From Paenalcaligenes faecalis (lineage in GTDB: Bacteria; Pseudomonadota; Gammaproteobacteria; Burkholderiales; Burkholderiaceae_B), in contig NZ_CP106841.1 of NCBI RefSeq assembly GCF_027557445.1, positions 248,001-312,000 on the forward strand: 64,000 nt of DNA. The letters are read 5' to 3'. Position 1 is the first letter of the stretch, and every line of letters begins with the position of its first letter. Positions 30,714-38,745 of the stretch are shown one piece after another. Position numbers and translations under genes: made by a program. The notes under the pieces were generated by a model. It saw only the letters and a list, made by a program, of their open reading frames with translations, was not told where the DNA came from and ran no database searches.

Positions 30714-31235
30714 TTAGGGGGTAGCGGTAGTAAATAGATGCGAGTGCATTTTTAGCTCGTCTAGCGAACCCATCATGTTTTGGATCGTTTGATCTGAAAG
30801 TTGACCGAAAATAGAGCATACCCATTCGTTGTGGGCAGTACTGATTTCAGCCAGTTGCACTCGACCTTTGGCAGTGAGTTTTAATAACGAACTACGGCGG
30901 TCTTGGGGCAGTTTGATGCGTTGAACAAAGCCTTCTTTGACAAGTTGATCTGTGATGCCCGTAATATTGCCGTTTGTGACCATTAGATGTTTGGATAAGT
31001 CACTCATTTTGATCCCTTTGGGATGTTTTTCTAAGTGAGCCATCAGGTCGTAACGAGGCAAGGTGGTGTTAAATTCACGACGTAAACGGCTACGAATTTC
31101 ATTTTCTATGAGTCGACCGCAACTAAGAAAACGCAACCAAGTGCGCAAGTGATTGCATGAGCCTGGGTTTAGGCGGCTTTCTAAGTCAGGTAGTTCAGAT
31201 AGCGTGCTGTTTACAGGAAGATCATTTATAAGCAT
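30714..31235 (-). CDS. MarR-family transcriptional regulator
   Basis: A 173-residue winged-helix protein. The DNA-binding part at about residues 60-125 shows TLPRYDLMAHLEKHPKGIKM, the recognition region MVTNGNITGITDQLVKEGFV and the wing LPQDRRSSLLKLTAKG, a clear MarR pattern. MarR proteins usually repress nearby catabolic or efflux genes and are released by small aromatic ligands. It lies 69 bases upstream of argJ on the same strand, but the transporter/ligase operon a little further on is a more likely target by analogy with MarR-controlled acyl-CoA and aromatic pathways; this is inference. Confidence 0.88.
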   Translation of the reverse strand: MLINDLPVNSTLSELPDLESRLNPGSCNHLRTWLRFLSCGRLIENEIRSRLRREFNTTLPRYDLMAHLEKHPKGIKMSDLSKHLMVTNGNITGITDQLVKEGFVQRIKLPQDRRSSLLKLTAKGRVQLAEISTAHNEWVCSIFGQLSDQTIQNMMGSLDELKMHSHLFTTATP

Positions 31236-31342
31236 AGTTTGCCCCTCAAGGTGGATTAGGTCGTTGTCTCACGATCTTTGTCCGATTCTAAGAGGGGCAA
31301 GTCTATTTTGCCTTGCGAATAATCAAAGGTTAAAACAATGCC

Positions 31343-32626
31343 TTAGTCTTTGATTTTTTTGAAAACTTTGGCTGCTATGTCTAAAGTAGCTTGAATCACT
31401 TCGTCGTCATGTGCGCCAGAGGTGAATGAGGCCTCAAAAGCCGAAGGGGCCCAATAAACGCCTTCGTCCAACATGGCATGGAAGAATTGATTAAATTTAG
31501 CTGTGTTGCTAGCGGAAACTTCAGCAAAAGAGGTGGGAATGCTTTCGCTAAAGTATAGACCCAACATACCACCTACGGTGTCTGTGCAGAAAGTGATTCC
31601 TTCGGCTTTGGCTAGTGCTTCTAGCCCTTTGGCTAGTTTTTCTGTTTGGGCCGATAGGTTTTGGTAGAACTGGGCATTATCCAATAATTTTAATGTGGTT
31701 AAGCCCGCAGCAACGGCGACAGGATTGCCTGATAGTGTCCCTGCTTGGTATACGCCACCTAGTGGCGCAATGGCATCCATAATGTCTGCACGACCACCAA
31801 ATGCGCCGACGGGCATACCGCCACCAATGACCTTAGCTAGGGTGGTCATATCTGGTTTGATACCAGTTAGACCTTGTACCCCCTGTGGCCCTGCGCGAAA
31901 TCCTGTCATCACCTCATCAAAAATCAGTACAGAACCGTGTTCGGTACATAATTCGCGCAAGGTTTCTAAGAAGCCTGCGATGGGTTTGATGAGGTTCATA
32001 TTACCGGCAACTGGCTCTACGATAACGCAGGCGATATGAGCACCGTGTTCCGCAAAGGCTGTTTTGATGGCCTCAATGTTGTTGTAGTCCAAAACCAAGG
32101 TGTGGCGAATAAAGTCTTCTGGAACGCCAGCGGAGGTCGGGTTCCCAAAGGTGAGTAGGCCTGAGCCTGCTTTGACCAAGAGGCTATCTGCGTGACCGTG
32201 ATAACAGCCTTCAAACTTAACAATTAGGTTACGACCCGTAAAGCCACGAGCTAAACGAATTGCGCTCATGGTGGCTTCGGTGCCAGAGCTAACTAAACGG
32301 ACTTTTTCAATCGATGGAAGACGTTTGCAAATTAAGTCAGCTAGTTCTACCTCTCCGGCTGTGGGGGCGCCAAAAGAGAGGCCTTTTACGGCGGCGTCTT
32401 GAACGGCTTTGACTACATCTGGATGCGCATGGCCTAAAATCGCAGGGCCCCAAGAGCCAACATAGTCTATGTATTTGTTGCCATCGGCATCCCATACATA
32501 GGCCCCTTCGGCACGCTCAATGAAGCGCGGCGTGCCACCGACAGAGCCAAAAGCACGTACAGGGGAGTTCACGCCACCCGGAATGTGGTGGCAAGCGCGA
32601 TCAAAGAGTTCTTGGTTTTTAGACAT
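31343..32626 (-). CDS. hemL: Glutamate-1-semialdehyde 2,1-aminomutase
   Basis: HemL is the PLP enzyme that turns glutamate-1-semialdehyde into 5-aminolevulinate, the C5 route to heme. The 427-residue protein has the glycine-rich start [18 protein letters not shown], the PLP phosphate-binding [16 protein letters not shown], the aspartate in FDEVMTGFR, and the Schiff-base lysine Lys265 in [10 protein letters not shown]. It is 15 bases downstream of thiE, so hemL, thiE and the ThiD-like gene are probably cotranscribed, a frequent betaproteobacterial arrangement. Confidence 0.96.
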   Translation of the reverse strand: MSKNQELFDRACHHIPGGVNSPVRAFGSVGGTPRFIERAEGAYVWDADGNKYIDYVGSWGPAILGHAHPDVVKAVQDAAVKGLSFGAPTAGEVELADLICKRLPSIEKVRLVSSGTEATMSAIRLARGFTGRNLIVKFEGCYHGHADSLLVKAGSGLLTFGNPTSAGVPEDFIRHTLVLDYNNIEAIKTAFAEHGAHIACVIVEPVAGNMNLIKPIAGFLETLRELCTEHGSVLIFDEVMTGFRAGPQGVQGLTGIKPDMTTLAKVIGGGMPVGAFGGRADIMDAIAPLGGVYQAGTLSGNPVAVAAGLTTLKLLDNAQFYQNLSAQTEKLAKGLEALAKAEGITFCTDTVGGMLGLYFSESIPTSFAEVSASNTAKFNQFFHAMLDEGVYWAPSAFEASFTSGAHDDEVIQATLDIAAKVFKKIKD

Positions 32627-32641
32627 AAAAAATCCTGTGAG

Positions 32642-33301
32642 TTATGAATTAAAAAGGCGGCTAAAAGCACGGGCTTCGGCATAAATATCGGGGGCATCAA
32701 ATAGGCTGCTAATGACAGCTACGCTATCGACGCCTGCATCAATTAAAGGGGCCGCGTTTTGTGCAGTAATGCCACCTATAGCCACTACAGCAGCACGGTG
32801 ATCTGTGCTGAATTGTTCGCATAGTGCGCGCCCTTGGCGAAGTATGTCAACGGTGGCACGTGGGGCATTGGGTTTAATGCTGGATGGATAAACGGCACCA
32901 AAGGCAACGTAATCTACGTCCAGCTTCAGGGCTTGTTCTGCGCGATTAAGCAGATCATAACAAGTGCTGCCTAGCCATTGTGTAGGCTGTAGCCCTGCTC
33001 TGGCTTCGGCTAGCGCGCCATCATCACGCCCTAAGTGTGCGCCTGCGCAACCTAGGTCGCGAGCCGCTTGCCAGTTGTCATTTATGATAAGAGGCAGCGC
33101 TAAGTCAGCACACAGTTGCTGTACCGCATGGCGTTGTGCAAGATGCAACGGTTGAGGAGCGAGCTTACGACGCCATTGCAGCACCTGCATTCCCCCTTCG
33201 TGGGCGGCACGAATGGCGGTGAGTAGTTTGGTCGTATCGTCCCATTCGGGGGTGATACCATATAAACCACGGGGGAAACGTAATGTAGTCGTCATGCTCA
33301 T
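32642..33301 (-). CDS. thiE: Thiamine-phosphate synthase
   Basis: ThiE couples HMP pyrophosphate to the thiazole phosphate to make thiamine phosphate. The 219-residue TIM-barrel protein has a QWRRK motif near residue 42, the pyrophosphate-binding LIINDNW at about residue 92, GAHLGRDD near residue 110, and the phosphate-binding VAIGGITAQNA and DSVAVISSLF near the C-terminus. All expected active-site segments are present, so it should be functional. It is one base from the ThiD-like gene. Its retention, when thiC at 13.3 kb is broken, fits use of imported or salvaged HMP. Confidence 0.93.
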   Translation of the reverse strand: MSMTTTLRFPRGLYGITPEWDDTTKLLTAIRAAHEGGMQVLQWRRKLAPQPLHLAQRHAVQQLCADLALPLIINDNWQAARDLGCAGAHLGRDDGALAEARAGLQPTQWLGSTCYDLLNRAEQALKLDVDYVAFGAVYPSSIKPNAPRATVDILRQGRALCEQFSTDHRAAVVAIGGITAQNAAPLIDAGVDSVAVISSLFDAPDIYAEARAFSRLFNS

Positions 33302-33302
33302 C

Positions 33303-34115
33303 CTAGTTCTGCTTAAAAGCTTGGTTTATAATGCGATGTCCCATTCCTGCTTGGAATGAATGCAAAGCAGCTTGATCTGCGTATTGCACTGCTGCAGCGC
33401 AGGCGTCCACCATGCGTAGGCCTTGGGCCAAAAAAGCACTAATAGTGGCACATAACAGTCCTTCGGTGTCCTGCAGTCGGTCAGATTGGGCTGTGCTGCT
33501 CCATTGTTGTTGTAAGCCGTCTTGATTATAGAGTTGATGCAATACACCAGAGTCAGTGGTACCAGGTAACGAGCAAAATACCCATTGGGTTCCAAAATCT
33601 AATAGATTTTTTATGGGGTCTTGTTCATCGGATAATAAGCCTTCGGCTTGCCATTGATTTAATAAGGTTTGATCTGCAACAACTAAATCGGTTTGCGGTA
33701 GCACTAATTGAAAAATAGCATCAGTAATTTCATCTACATCAGCATCATTGTTTACAATGCTTTCATCCGGAATGGACTGCAAGTGTAGAACTAACGGTAA
33801 ATCGGTATAGTCTGCTGCTATTTGGGCTAAGACACTGGCGCTATCAATGCTATAAATAGGGCCTGCCTTGATACTGTGGACATTGATGTCCTCTAGCAGG
33901 CAACGCATTTGGTCATGAATAAAATCTGGGGAGCTCAGTGTGATCTGTTCGGTGTGGGTCGTGTCTTGTATATGCGTAGCGGTCACAATGCTGAGTGCAT
34001 GACAGCCCACAGCGGCGCAACTAATCGCGTCAGCGGGCAGGTACATGGCCCCCGTAGGGTCTAAAGGTGCAAAAACCAGCACCACGGGCGTAGGGGTTGC
34101 AAACATGGCAGCCAT
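33303..34115 (-). CDS. Divergent ThiD-like (HMP/HMP-P kinase family) protein
   Basis: ThiD phosphorylates HMP twice to give HMP-PP. This 270-residue protein aligns with ThiD of related bacteria at its start (APLDPTGAMYLPADAISCAA) and along a GCHALSIVTATHIQDT segment. The usual nucleotide-site motif (GTGCT near the C-terminus) reads DTEGLLCATISAF, and the glycine-rich SGGAGIQAD region is changed to TGAMYLPAD. The protein may have reduced, altered or no kinase activity. It is divergent from rubredoxin and leads the thiD-thiE-hemL unit. Position and length support a ThiD origin; function is uncertain. Confidence 0.8.
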   Translation of the reverse strand: MAAMFATPTPVVLVFAPLDPTGAMYLPADAISCAAVGCHALSIVTATHIQDTTHTEQITLSSPDFIHDQMRCLLEDINVHSIKAGPIYSIDSASVLAQIAADYTDLPLVLHLQSIPDESIVNNDADVDEITDAIFQLVLPQTDLVVADQTLLNQWQAEGLLSDEQDPIKNLLDFGTQWVFCSLPGTTDSGVLHQLYNQDGLQQQWSSTAQSDRLQDTEGLLCATISAFLAQGLRMVDACAAAVQYADQAALHSFQAGMGHRIINQAFKQN

Positions 34116-34209
34116 TAAGATAAAAACGAAACGATAAATTCGTGAGTGAAAATGATGGGATAGATCGCCAAAACGTCAGTTTTTTCGGTACTATCATTCC
34201 ATTTTAATA

Positions 34210-34243
34210 GATTGCCTGGCTTTGCGGGCAATCCTGTTTTTTT
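34210..34243 (+). promoter_or_regulatory. Terminator-like hairpin in the rubredoxin leader
   Basis: Stem GATTGCC (34210-34216) pairs with GGCAATC (34227-34233), followed by CTG and seven T. It points in the same direction as rubredoxin and ends 12 bases before the start codon. No gene precedes it on that strand, so it sits in the 5' leader. It could be an attenuator or an artefact of a short leader hairpin. Confidence 0.45.
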
Positions 34244-34255
34244 AGTGAGTATGAT

Positions 34256-34420
34256 ATGAGTACATGGATGTGTTTAATCTGTGGTTGGATTTATGACGAA
34301 GAAGCCGGTTTGCCCGAAGAAGGCATTGCTCCCGGTACTAAATGGGAAGACGTACCTCCCAATTGGGTGTGTCCAGAATGTGGCGCACGCAAAGAAGACT
34401 TTGAGATGATCGAAGTATAG
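34256..34420 (+). CDS. Rubredoxin
   Basis: A 54-residue protein with the two rubredoxin knuckles that bind one iron: CLICGWIYDEEAG (Cys6 and Cys9) and VCPECGARKEDF (Cys39 and Cys42), and the conserved GIAPGTKWEDVP between them. Rubredoxins carry single electrons, for example to alkane hydroxylases or oxygen/peroxide reductases. The gene is too short for many ORF cut-offs but is unmistakable. It opens the rubredoxin-yqgE-ruvX run and is divergent from the ThiD-like gene, a conserved neighbourhood in Burkholderiales. Confidence 0.96.
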   Translation: MSTWMCLICGWIYDEEAGLPEEGIAPGTKWEDVPPNWVCPECGARKEDFEMIEV

Positions 34421-34486
34421 TTTTTATTTGAGTGAAAATTATTGCTTTGATTGTCACCGTAATTGTATTGACCTGAGGCTATTCCG

Positions 34487-35077
34487 ATGTCTACTAATGC
34501 TCTTTCATCAACGACTCCTCATGTCGATTTTTCGCGTCAGCTACTGGTTGCTATGCCCGGCATGGTAAGTGGTAGCCTTGCGGATACCGTTATCTATATC
34601 TGTGAACACAGTGCCCAAGGCGCCTTAGGGCTTGTGATCAATCGCCCAACGGATATGACGGTAGGCGATTTACTAACACGTCTCGATGTAGAGCTCTCTC
34701 TAGAAATCGGGGTGCGCCAAGCGTTCCCTGTCTATTTTGGTGGGCCAGTACAGACGGATCGTGGTTTTGTATTACATACGCCCGTTGGCGAGTACAGCTC
34801 CAGTATTAATATGGGGGATATGGCGCTGACAACCTCTTTAGATGTGCTCCAAGAAATTGCGGCGGGTAGTGGGCCAGATCAATTGCTGGTTACGTTAGGC
34901 TATGCAGGCTGGGGTGAAGGGCAGCTTGAGGATGAAATGGCTCAGGGGGCTTGGCTGCACGTAGAGGCCAATCTTGATATCTTATTTGCCATACCGGCCT
35001 CAGAACGCTATCAGGCGGCGTTAGCTCAATTGGGCATTGACCCTATTATGTTAACAGGGGCCGCCGGACATGCCTGA
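34487..35077 (+). CDS. yqgE: YqgE/AlgH family protein
   Basis: A 196-residue DUF179 protein whose core matches the family: FSRQLLVAMPGMVSGSLADT near residue 15, ICEHSAQGALGLVINRPTD near residue 37, and GYAGWGEGQLEDEMAQGAWL near residue 143. AlgH in Pseudomonas was linked to alginate regulation, but the molecular role is unknown. It overlaps ruvX by eight bases, a pairing seen in most Proteobacteria, which suggests functional linkage with RuvX. Confidence 0.94.
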   Translation: MSTNALSSTTPHVDFSRQLLVAMPGMVSGSLADTVIYICEHSAQGALGLVINRPTDMTVGDLLTRLDVELSLEIGVRQAFPVYFGGPVQTDRGFVLHTPVGEYSSSINMGDMALTTSLDVLQEIAAGSGPDQLLVTLGYAGWGEGQLEDEMAQGAWLHVEANLDILFAIPASERYQAALAQLGIDPIMLTGAAGHA

Positions 35078-35474
35078 TGCTGGCAGCACACTGTTGTGTT
35101 TTGATTATGGTTTAAAAAAAATAGGGGTTGCCATCGGTAATACCTTAACGAATCATGCGCGGCCATTAACTATTTTGCGTCCCGTCACTAAAATTGAACG
35201 CTTTGCCCAAATCGAAGCCTTATTAAAAGAATGGCAACCTGATGCCATCGTAGTGGGTTTGCCATTGACCACGCAGGGCGAGGAGCAGTACGCCTCTTTG
35301 CGTTGTAGGCGTTTTGCTAATCAACTACATGGTCGATATGGCTTATCTATCCATTTGATGGATGAGCGTGGGTCCAGCATGGAGGCCCAAGCCATTTTGG
35401 CGAATCATGATGATGACGATGCCGTGGCTGCAGCGGTTATTTTACAACGTTGGCTGGATCAACCCCGTACATGA
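35070..35474 (+). CDS. ruvX: Holliday junction resolvase-like RuvX (YqgF)
   Basis: RuvX/YqgF is an RNase H-fold nuclease linked to pre-16S rRNA 5' maturation and possibly to junction resolution. The 134-residue protein has the first acidic residue in LLCFDYGLKKIGVAIGN, the conserved VVGLPLTTQGEEQ loop and the MDERGSSMEAQA motif that carries the second Asp-Glu pair, then DDAVAAAVILQRWL at the end. The stop overlaps the acyltransferase start (ATGA). Confidence 0.94.
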   Translation: MPDAGSTLLCFDYGLKKIGVAIGNTLTNHARPLTILRPVTKIERFAQIEALLKEWQPDAIVVGLPLTTQGEEQYASLRCRRFANQLHGRYGLSIHLMDERGSSMEAQAILANHDDDDAVAAAVILQRWLDQPRT

Positions 35475-36217
35475 AAATAGTTCGTTTTAGTTGGCGGCTT
35501 GTGGCATTGCTGTGTTTGGTGCTGATAGGTTTGGTGCTTTTGGCTTTTTTGTTTCCTATTATCAATCAAGCTCGTCGTCAAAAAATCAACCAATGCTGGT
35601 CACGCTGTCTGCTGTTTCTGTGCGGTGTGCAGACTTGTTATTATGGCTCACAAATTAAAGATCGCCCCATACTAATGGTGCTCAATCATGTGTCATGGTT
35701 GGATATTTTTGTCATTAGTGCAGCAAGATCCACCGTTTTTGTTGCTAAAAGCGAGGTTCGTCAGTGGCCTGTATTAGGCTGGTTAGTGGCTGGAGTAGGC
35801 ACTATATTTATAGAGCGTGGCCAGCGCCAAGCCATTAAGCAGGTCGCAGAGCAAATGAAAACGACATTTGCGCAGAATCAGGCTGTGGGTCTTTTCCCAG
35901 AGGGGACGACTTCAGACGGGTTAGGGGTGCAGGATTTTCATACCAGCTTATTTCAAGCCGCAATTAGCACAGCGATTGATATTCAGCCCGTGGCATTACG
36001 TTTTTACGATGGAAGTCAACGAAGCGCACGCGTAGCCTTTGTCGGACAGCAAAGCTTGTTACAAAATGTTTGGCTGTTATTAAGTCAATCCGGCACGCGC
36101 ATAGAGTGTGATTTTTTACCGGTTCTGGCTCATATACACAATGCCGAGCAAGGTCGTGTCGCTACCGCCCAGCAAGCACAGCAAGCCATAGTGGATGCGG
36201 TACTAAAAGGGCTGTAG
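35471..36217 (+). CDS. 1-acyl-sn-glycerol-3-phosphate acyltransferase family protein
   Basis: A 248-residue PlsC-type acyltransferase with an N-terminal membrane helix (about residues 10-32), the catalytic NHVSWLDIF (HX4D) near residue 72, the IFIERGQR block near residue 115 and FPEGTTSDG near residue 145. It probably acylates a lysophosphatidic acid or a related lysolipid. I start it at the ATG overlapping the ruvX stop, giving MKIVRFSWRL; an upstream in-frame start would overlap ruvX more. Its end overlaps the convergent apaH stop by 15 bases. The exact acceptor is unknown. Confidence 0.9.
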   Translation: MKIVRFSWRLVALLCLVLIGLVLLAFLFPIINQARRQKINQCWSRCLLFLCGVQTCYYGSQIKDRPILMVLNHVSWLDIFVISAARSTVFVAKSEVRQWPVLGWLVAGVGTIFIERGQRQAIKQVAEQMKTTFAQNQAVGLFPEGTTSDGLGVQDFHTSLFQAAISTAIDIQPVALRFYDGSQRSARVAFVGQQSLLQNVWLLLSQSGTRIECDFLPVLAHIHNAEQGRVATAQQAQQAIVDAVLKGL

Positions 36218-37027
36218 CTCACCATCACTGTTTGGGACTTGAATGGTTTTTCGGTCAGACAGACGTATCGCTGTTAATTGACCGCCCCATAAACACCCTG
36301 TATCTATGCCCATTGCGTCAGCCTGTAGGTGCAAGCCTAGGGTAGACCAGTGTCCAAACACGACGGGCATCTCAATGCGTCGGTTGGGCATAGCAAACCA
36401 AGGCGTTAATCCCAAGTCAGGATTTGGCCCACCTTTATATTTAGTGTCTATGTTGCCTGTCGCATCAAAATGACGTAGACGTGTGAGTGCATTGACCGTA
36501 TAGCGTTGTAGATCGATGCCGTTTAAATCGGTGCTCCATTGTTCCGGTTTATTACCAAATAGAGCTGCAATACGTGTTTTCCAGTCGTCGGCACGTAGTG
36601 TTTTTTGCACCTTTTTAGCTAAGGCCAGTACGTTTTTTAGTTTCCAGCTAGGATGCAGGCCAGCGTGGATAATCAGATGGCCTTCGGTATGGATAGCAAG
36701 AGGTTGATAACGTAACCAGTTAATGAGTTCTACGCTGTCCTCGGCCTCTAAGATAGCGTCTAAGGTATCCGAGGGACTGGTGTTCCGTACACCTGCCGCT
36801 ACGCCTAGTAAATGAATATCATGGTTGCCCAAGACCGTTTGTGCTCTATCACCTAATTCTTGAATAAGACGCAATACGCCTAGAGAGTCAGGGCCTCGAT
36901 TAACTAAATCCCCTACAAATAGATATCGACTATGTGGTTGATTTAATTCAGGCTGAGCAAGGAGTTGCCGCAGGCTATTCGCACAACCCTGTACATCACC
37001 TATAACCCATGTGTCGTGTGTGTTCAT
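36203..37027 (-). CDS. apaH: Symmetrical diadenosine tetraphosphatase
   Basis: ApaH splits Ap4A into two ADP and can also remove Np4 caps from RNA. The 274-residue metallophosphatase has the motif series VIGDVQGC, FVGDLVNRGPDS, VLGNHDIHLLG, a histidine block IIHAGLHP and a final FGHWSTLGL. Length is normal. The start codon lies only about ten bases from the IscB element end, so the insertion has replaced its natural upstream region. Its expression now depends on read-through from lptG/iscB or on a promoter in the element. Confidence 0.95.
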   Translation of the reverse strand: MNTHDTWVIGDVQGCANSLRQLLAQPELNQPHSRYLFVGDLVNRGPDSLGVLRLIQELGDRAQTVLGNHDIHLLGVAAGVRNTSPSDTLDAILEAEDSVELINWLRYQPLAIHTEGHLIIHAGLHPSWKLKNVLALAKKVQKTLRADDWKTRIAALFGNKPEQWSTDLNGIDLQRYTVNALTRLRHFDATGNIDTKYKGGPNPDLGLTPWFAMPNRRIEMPVVFGHWSTLGLHLQADAMGIDTGCLWGGQLTAIRLSDRKTIQVPNSDGELQPF

Positions 37028-37044
37028 CTAAATTGTGCGAGATA

Positions 37045-37092
37045 CCCCGTCATTTATGGCGGGGAGGGATAGCACGGGTCACGTAGTGACCC
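37045..37092 (-). repeat. Right-end hairpins of the IscB element
   Basis: Two hairpins lie downstream of the iscB stop. CCCCGTCAT (37045-37053) pairs with ATGGCGGGG (37056-37064), including one G-U pair, and GGGTCAC (37076-37082) pairs with GTGACCC (37086-37092). Subterminal hairpins of this type are what Y1 transposases recognise in IS200/IS605 elements. Confidence 0.7.
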
Positions 37093-37117
37093 CCTTTGTT
37101 CTCGCGTCTCCTAAAAG

Positions 37118-38452
37118 TTAGAAGCTATCTATTCGGGTTGAGTATCCGTAGCCATCGCTACGTTGAATAAGGGTGCAGTATCGATGGCTGATTCCTTGAA
37201 CTAGCCCCTCTGCGGTTTGAATATTAAAACTACCTGAAGCCCTAACGGCAACGCGACCAATATACGCGCCAACCTTCTTGCCTTGGGTAACTATCGCCTT
37301 TACCATGTCACCCGTCTGAAAGCCGTGGATATTTTTTTGCCGCGTTAAATAGCCTCGCGGGAAGCCAAAACGATTAAGGCGTGTGCGTTGATAACTACCA
37401 CGCCCGGTGGCTTTAATCACTAACGTCGGTTTTTGCCACTGCTCTACAAAATCCACTTCGCCGATACATACGGCATCTAAGGCATGCGTCTTTGGAATAG
37501 CGAGCCGTGAGCGATTGCACTTCGTTAAGCCTCCTGACCCTGTGCGTACGGGCAGTCCTGTTGCCTTGAGCGCGTTAAGCAGTTTCCAGCGCGTGGCGTT
37601 AACGGCAGCGGCATCGCGTAACGGGCGCTTCGCTTGAGCTTGAATCTTGGTTAAGCGTTTGGGGTCTTTTTCTAAGAACTGCGTGACATCTTGTGCCGCT
37701 TTCCTTAAATTGCACGGCGCACACGCGAGCGTTAAGTTGCTGACGCGGTTCGAGCCGCCACGCGCTTTGGGGTGTATGTGGTCGATTTGCAGCGGCACAG
37801 TTGACGCATCGCAGTAGGCGCATTGTCGTCGCCACTTTTCCAATAAATACTCACGTACCTCATAGCCTCTTAATTCGCCTTGCTGGTACTGCACGCCCGC
37901 TATCTCGGGGTTTTCAAGCTGCTGCATATCAAATCGAACCAGCTCTTGTGCAAGGTGCGTAATGGGTGCCACGTTTCGTAGTCGCGCAACCCACGATAAC
38001 GTAGTATCAATTCGATGCTGCAAACTCGGCGCGAGCCACCCTTTGCCTTTGTTTTTTCGGTTAAGAAATCGAGGCGCACGGTAGCGTAAATTAGCGCTAC
38101 GGCGGCGGCGACGCATTTGGCGTCTCGCTGTTAAGGCGTGACTAATTTGCACTCCGCGATGTATCAACTCAAACAGGTTTAGTACGTGCGCTGTGGCTGT
38201 TATCTCGCCCGTTTCCGCGTTAACGGTATCGCGATTGCGAACCAACGCCAGCCCTGACGTTTTACTGCCAGGGTCAATCTTAAGCTCTAACGGTTGTAAC
38301 TCACTTTGCGCCACCGCTCTATCAATCAAGCGAATCGTAAAGGGGATCAATCGATGCACCCTGGCTCGCCCTCGCGCCAATAGAAGTCGTGCTCGCTTCT
38401 CGGAGCACGGCATCAAGGGCGCTTGGCGTCTATCTATTACAAAAACAGCCAT
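37118..38452 (-). CDS. iscB: IscB, RNA-guided HNH/RuvC nuclease
   Basis: IscB proteins are the compact relatives from which Cas9 arose; they cut DNA using an omega-RNA guide. This 444-residue protein shows the domain order in full: the N-terminal PLMP motif (residues 12-15), RuvC-I with Asp60 in IDPGSKTSGLAL, an arginine-rich bridge helix (RRQMRRRRRSANLRYR, 111-125), and RuvC-II with Glu170 in LAQELVRF. Then come an HNH domain with zinc-type cysteines C211/C214 and C244/C247 around DHIHPKARGG (His225) and Asn239, RuvC-III with His323 and Asp326 in KTHALDAVCIG, and a C-terminal basic domain. All catalytic residues are present. AGGAGA lies eight bases before the ATG. No transposase accompanies it. 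Confidence 0.94.
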   Translation of the reverse strand: MAVFVIDRRQAPLMPCSEKRARLLLARGRARVHRLIPFTIRLIDRAVAQSELQPLELKIDPGSKTSGLALVRNRDTVNAETGEITATAHVLNLFELIHRGVQISHALTARRQMRRRRRSANLRYRAPRFLNRKNKGKGWLAPSLQHRIDTTLSWVARLRNVAPITHLAQELVRFDMQQLENPEIAGVQYQQGELRGYEVREYLLEKWRRQCAYCDASTVPLQIDHIHPKARGGSNRVSNLTLACAPCNLRKAAQDVTQFLEKDPKRLTKIQAQAKRPLRDAAAVNATRWKLLNALKATGLPVRTGSGGLTKCNRSRLAIPKTHALDAVCIGEVDFVEQWQKPTLVIKATGRGSYQRTRLNRFGFPRGYLTRQKNIHGFQTGDMVKAIVTQGKKVGAYIGRVAVRASGSFNIQTAEGLVQGISHRYCTLIQRSDGYGYSTRIDSF

Positions 38453-38745
38453 GGCTATTTTCTCCTAATTTTGCCCGTAAGGGCCTTGTGACGGAGGCTT
38501 ACGCCTCTCTCCCCTCGACAAGGTTGATGTCCCGCTAGATGCCTAAAGCACCGTGCGGCAGCCCGTTTCGTGCCTACCCGAGGCGTGTCTGCGGCTACCG
38601 CTTACAGAGCTTGGAACTGAGGAAGCATTCCAAGGTGCGTCTTGAACGTAACACCAACGTAGCGCCACAACAGCGCTGAGTCTGGTCAATCTAGGCAAGC
38701 GCAGAGTGAATCTGGCATGCCTCGCCCTTTAGGGCGGGGTTATTG
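38453..38745 (-). ncRNA. Candidate omega-RNA scaffold of the IscB element
   Basis: The 276 bases between iscB and lptG hold no ORF but several stems: GCCC-GTAA-GGGC (38473-38484), GAGGC-TTAC-GCCTC (38494-38507), CTTGGAA/TTCCAAG (38610-38616 with 38628-38634), AGCGC/GCGCT (38661-38665 with 38673-38677), and the end hairpin at 38720-38739. In known IscB loci the omega-RNA is encoded just 5' of iscB on the same strand, with the guide at its 5' end reaching into the flanking DNA. Here that guide would come from the 3' end of lptG, from about 38746 upward. The RNA's exact ends are not visible. Confidence 0.7.
38720..38739 (-). repeat. Left-end hairpin of the IscB element, containing the lptG stop codon
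   Basis: CCTCGCCC (38720-38727) pairs with GGGCGGGG (38732-38739) around a TTTA loop. The minus-strand TAA that ends lptG (38729-38731) lies in this loop. Confidence 0.75.

Larger units (their letters stand above)
37030..38745 (-). mobile_element. ISC-type (IscB) element without transposase
   Basis: A segment of about 1.7 kb between lptG and apaH contains iscB, a structured upstream RNA region and hairpins at both ends, the arrangement of ISC/IS200-IS605-superfamily elements. The left end (upstream of iscB) is marked by the hairpin at 38720-38739, the right end by hairpins at 37045-37064 and 37076-37092. There is no inverted repeat or target duplication, as expected for this superfamily. No TnpA (Y1 transposase) gene is present in the window, so the element is non-autonomous or immobile. 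Exact ends are uncertain by about ten bases. Confidence 0.8.

Noticed and set aside
37030-38745. IscB element as a Cas9 or type II CRISPR locus
   Set aside because: The protein has 444 residues, a PLMP N-terminus and no REC lobe, and there are no cas1, cas2 or repeat sequences.
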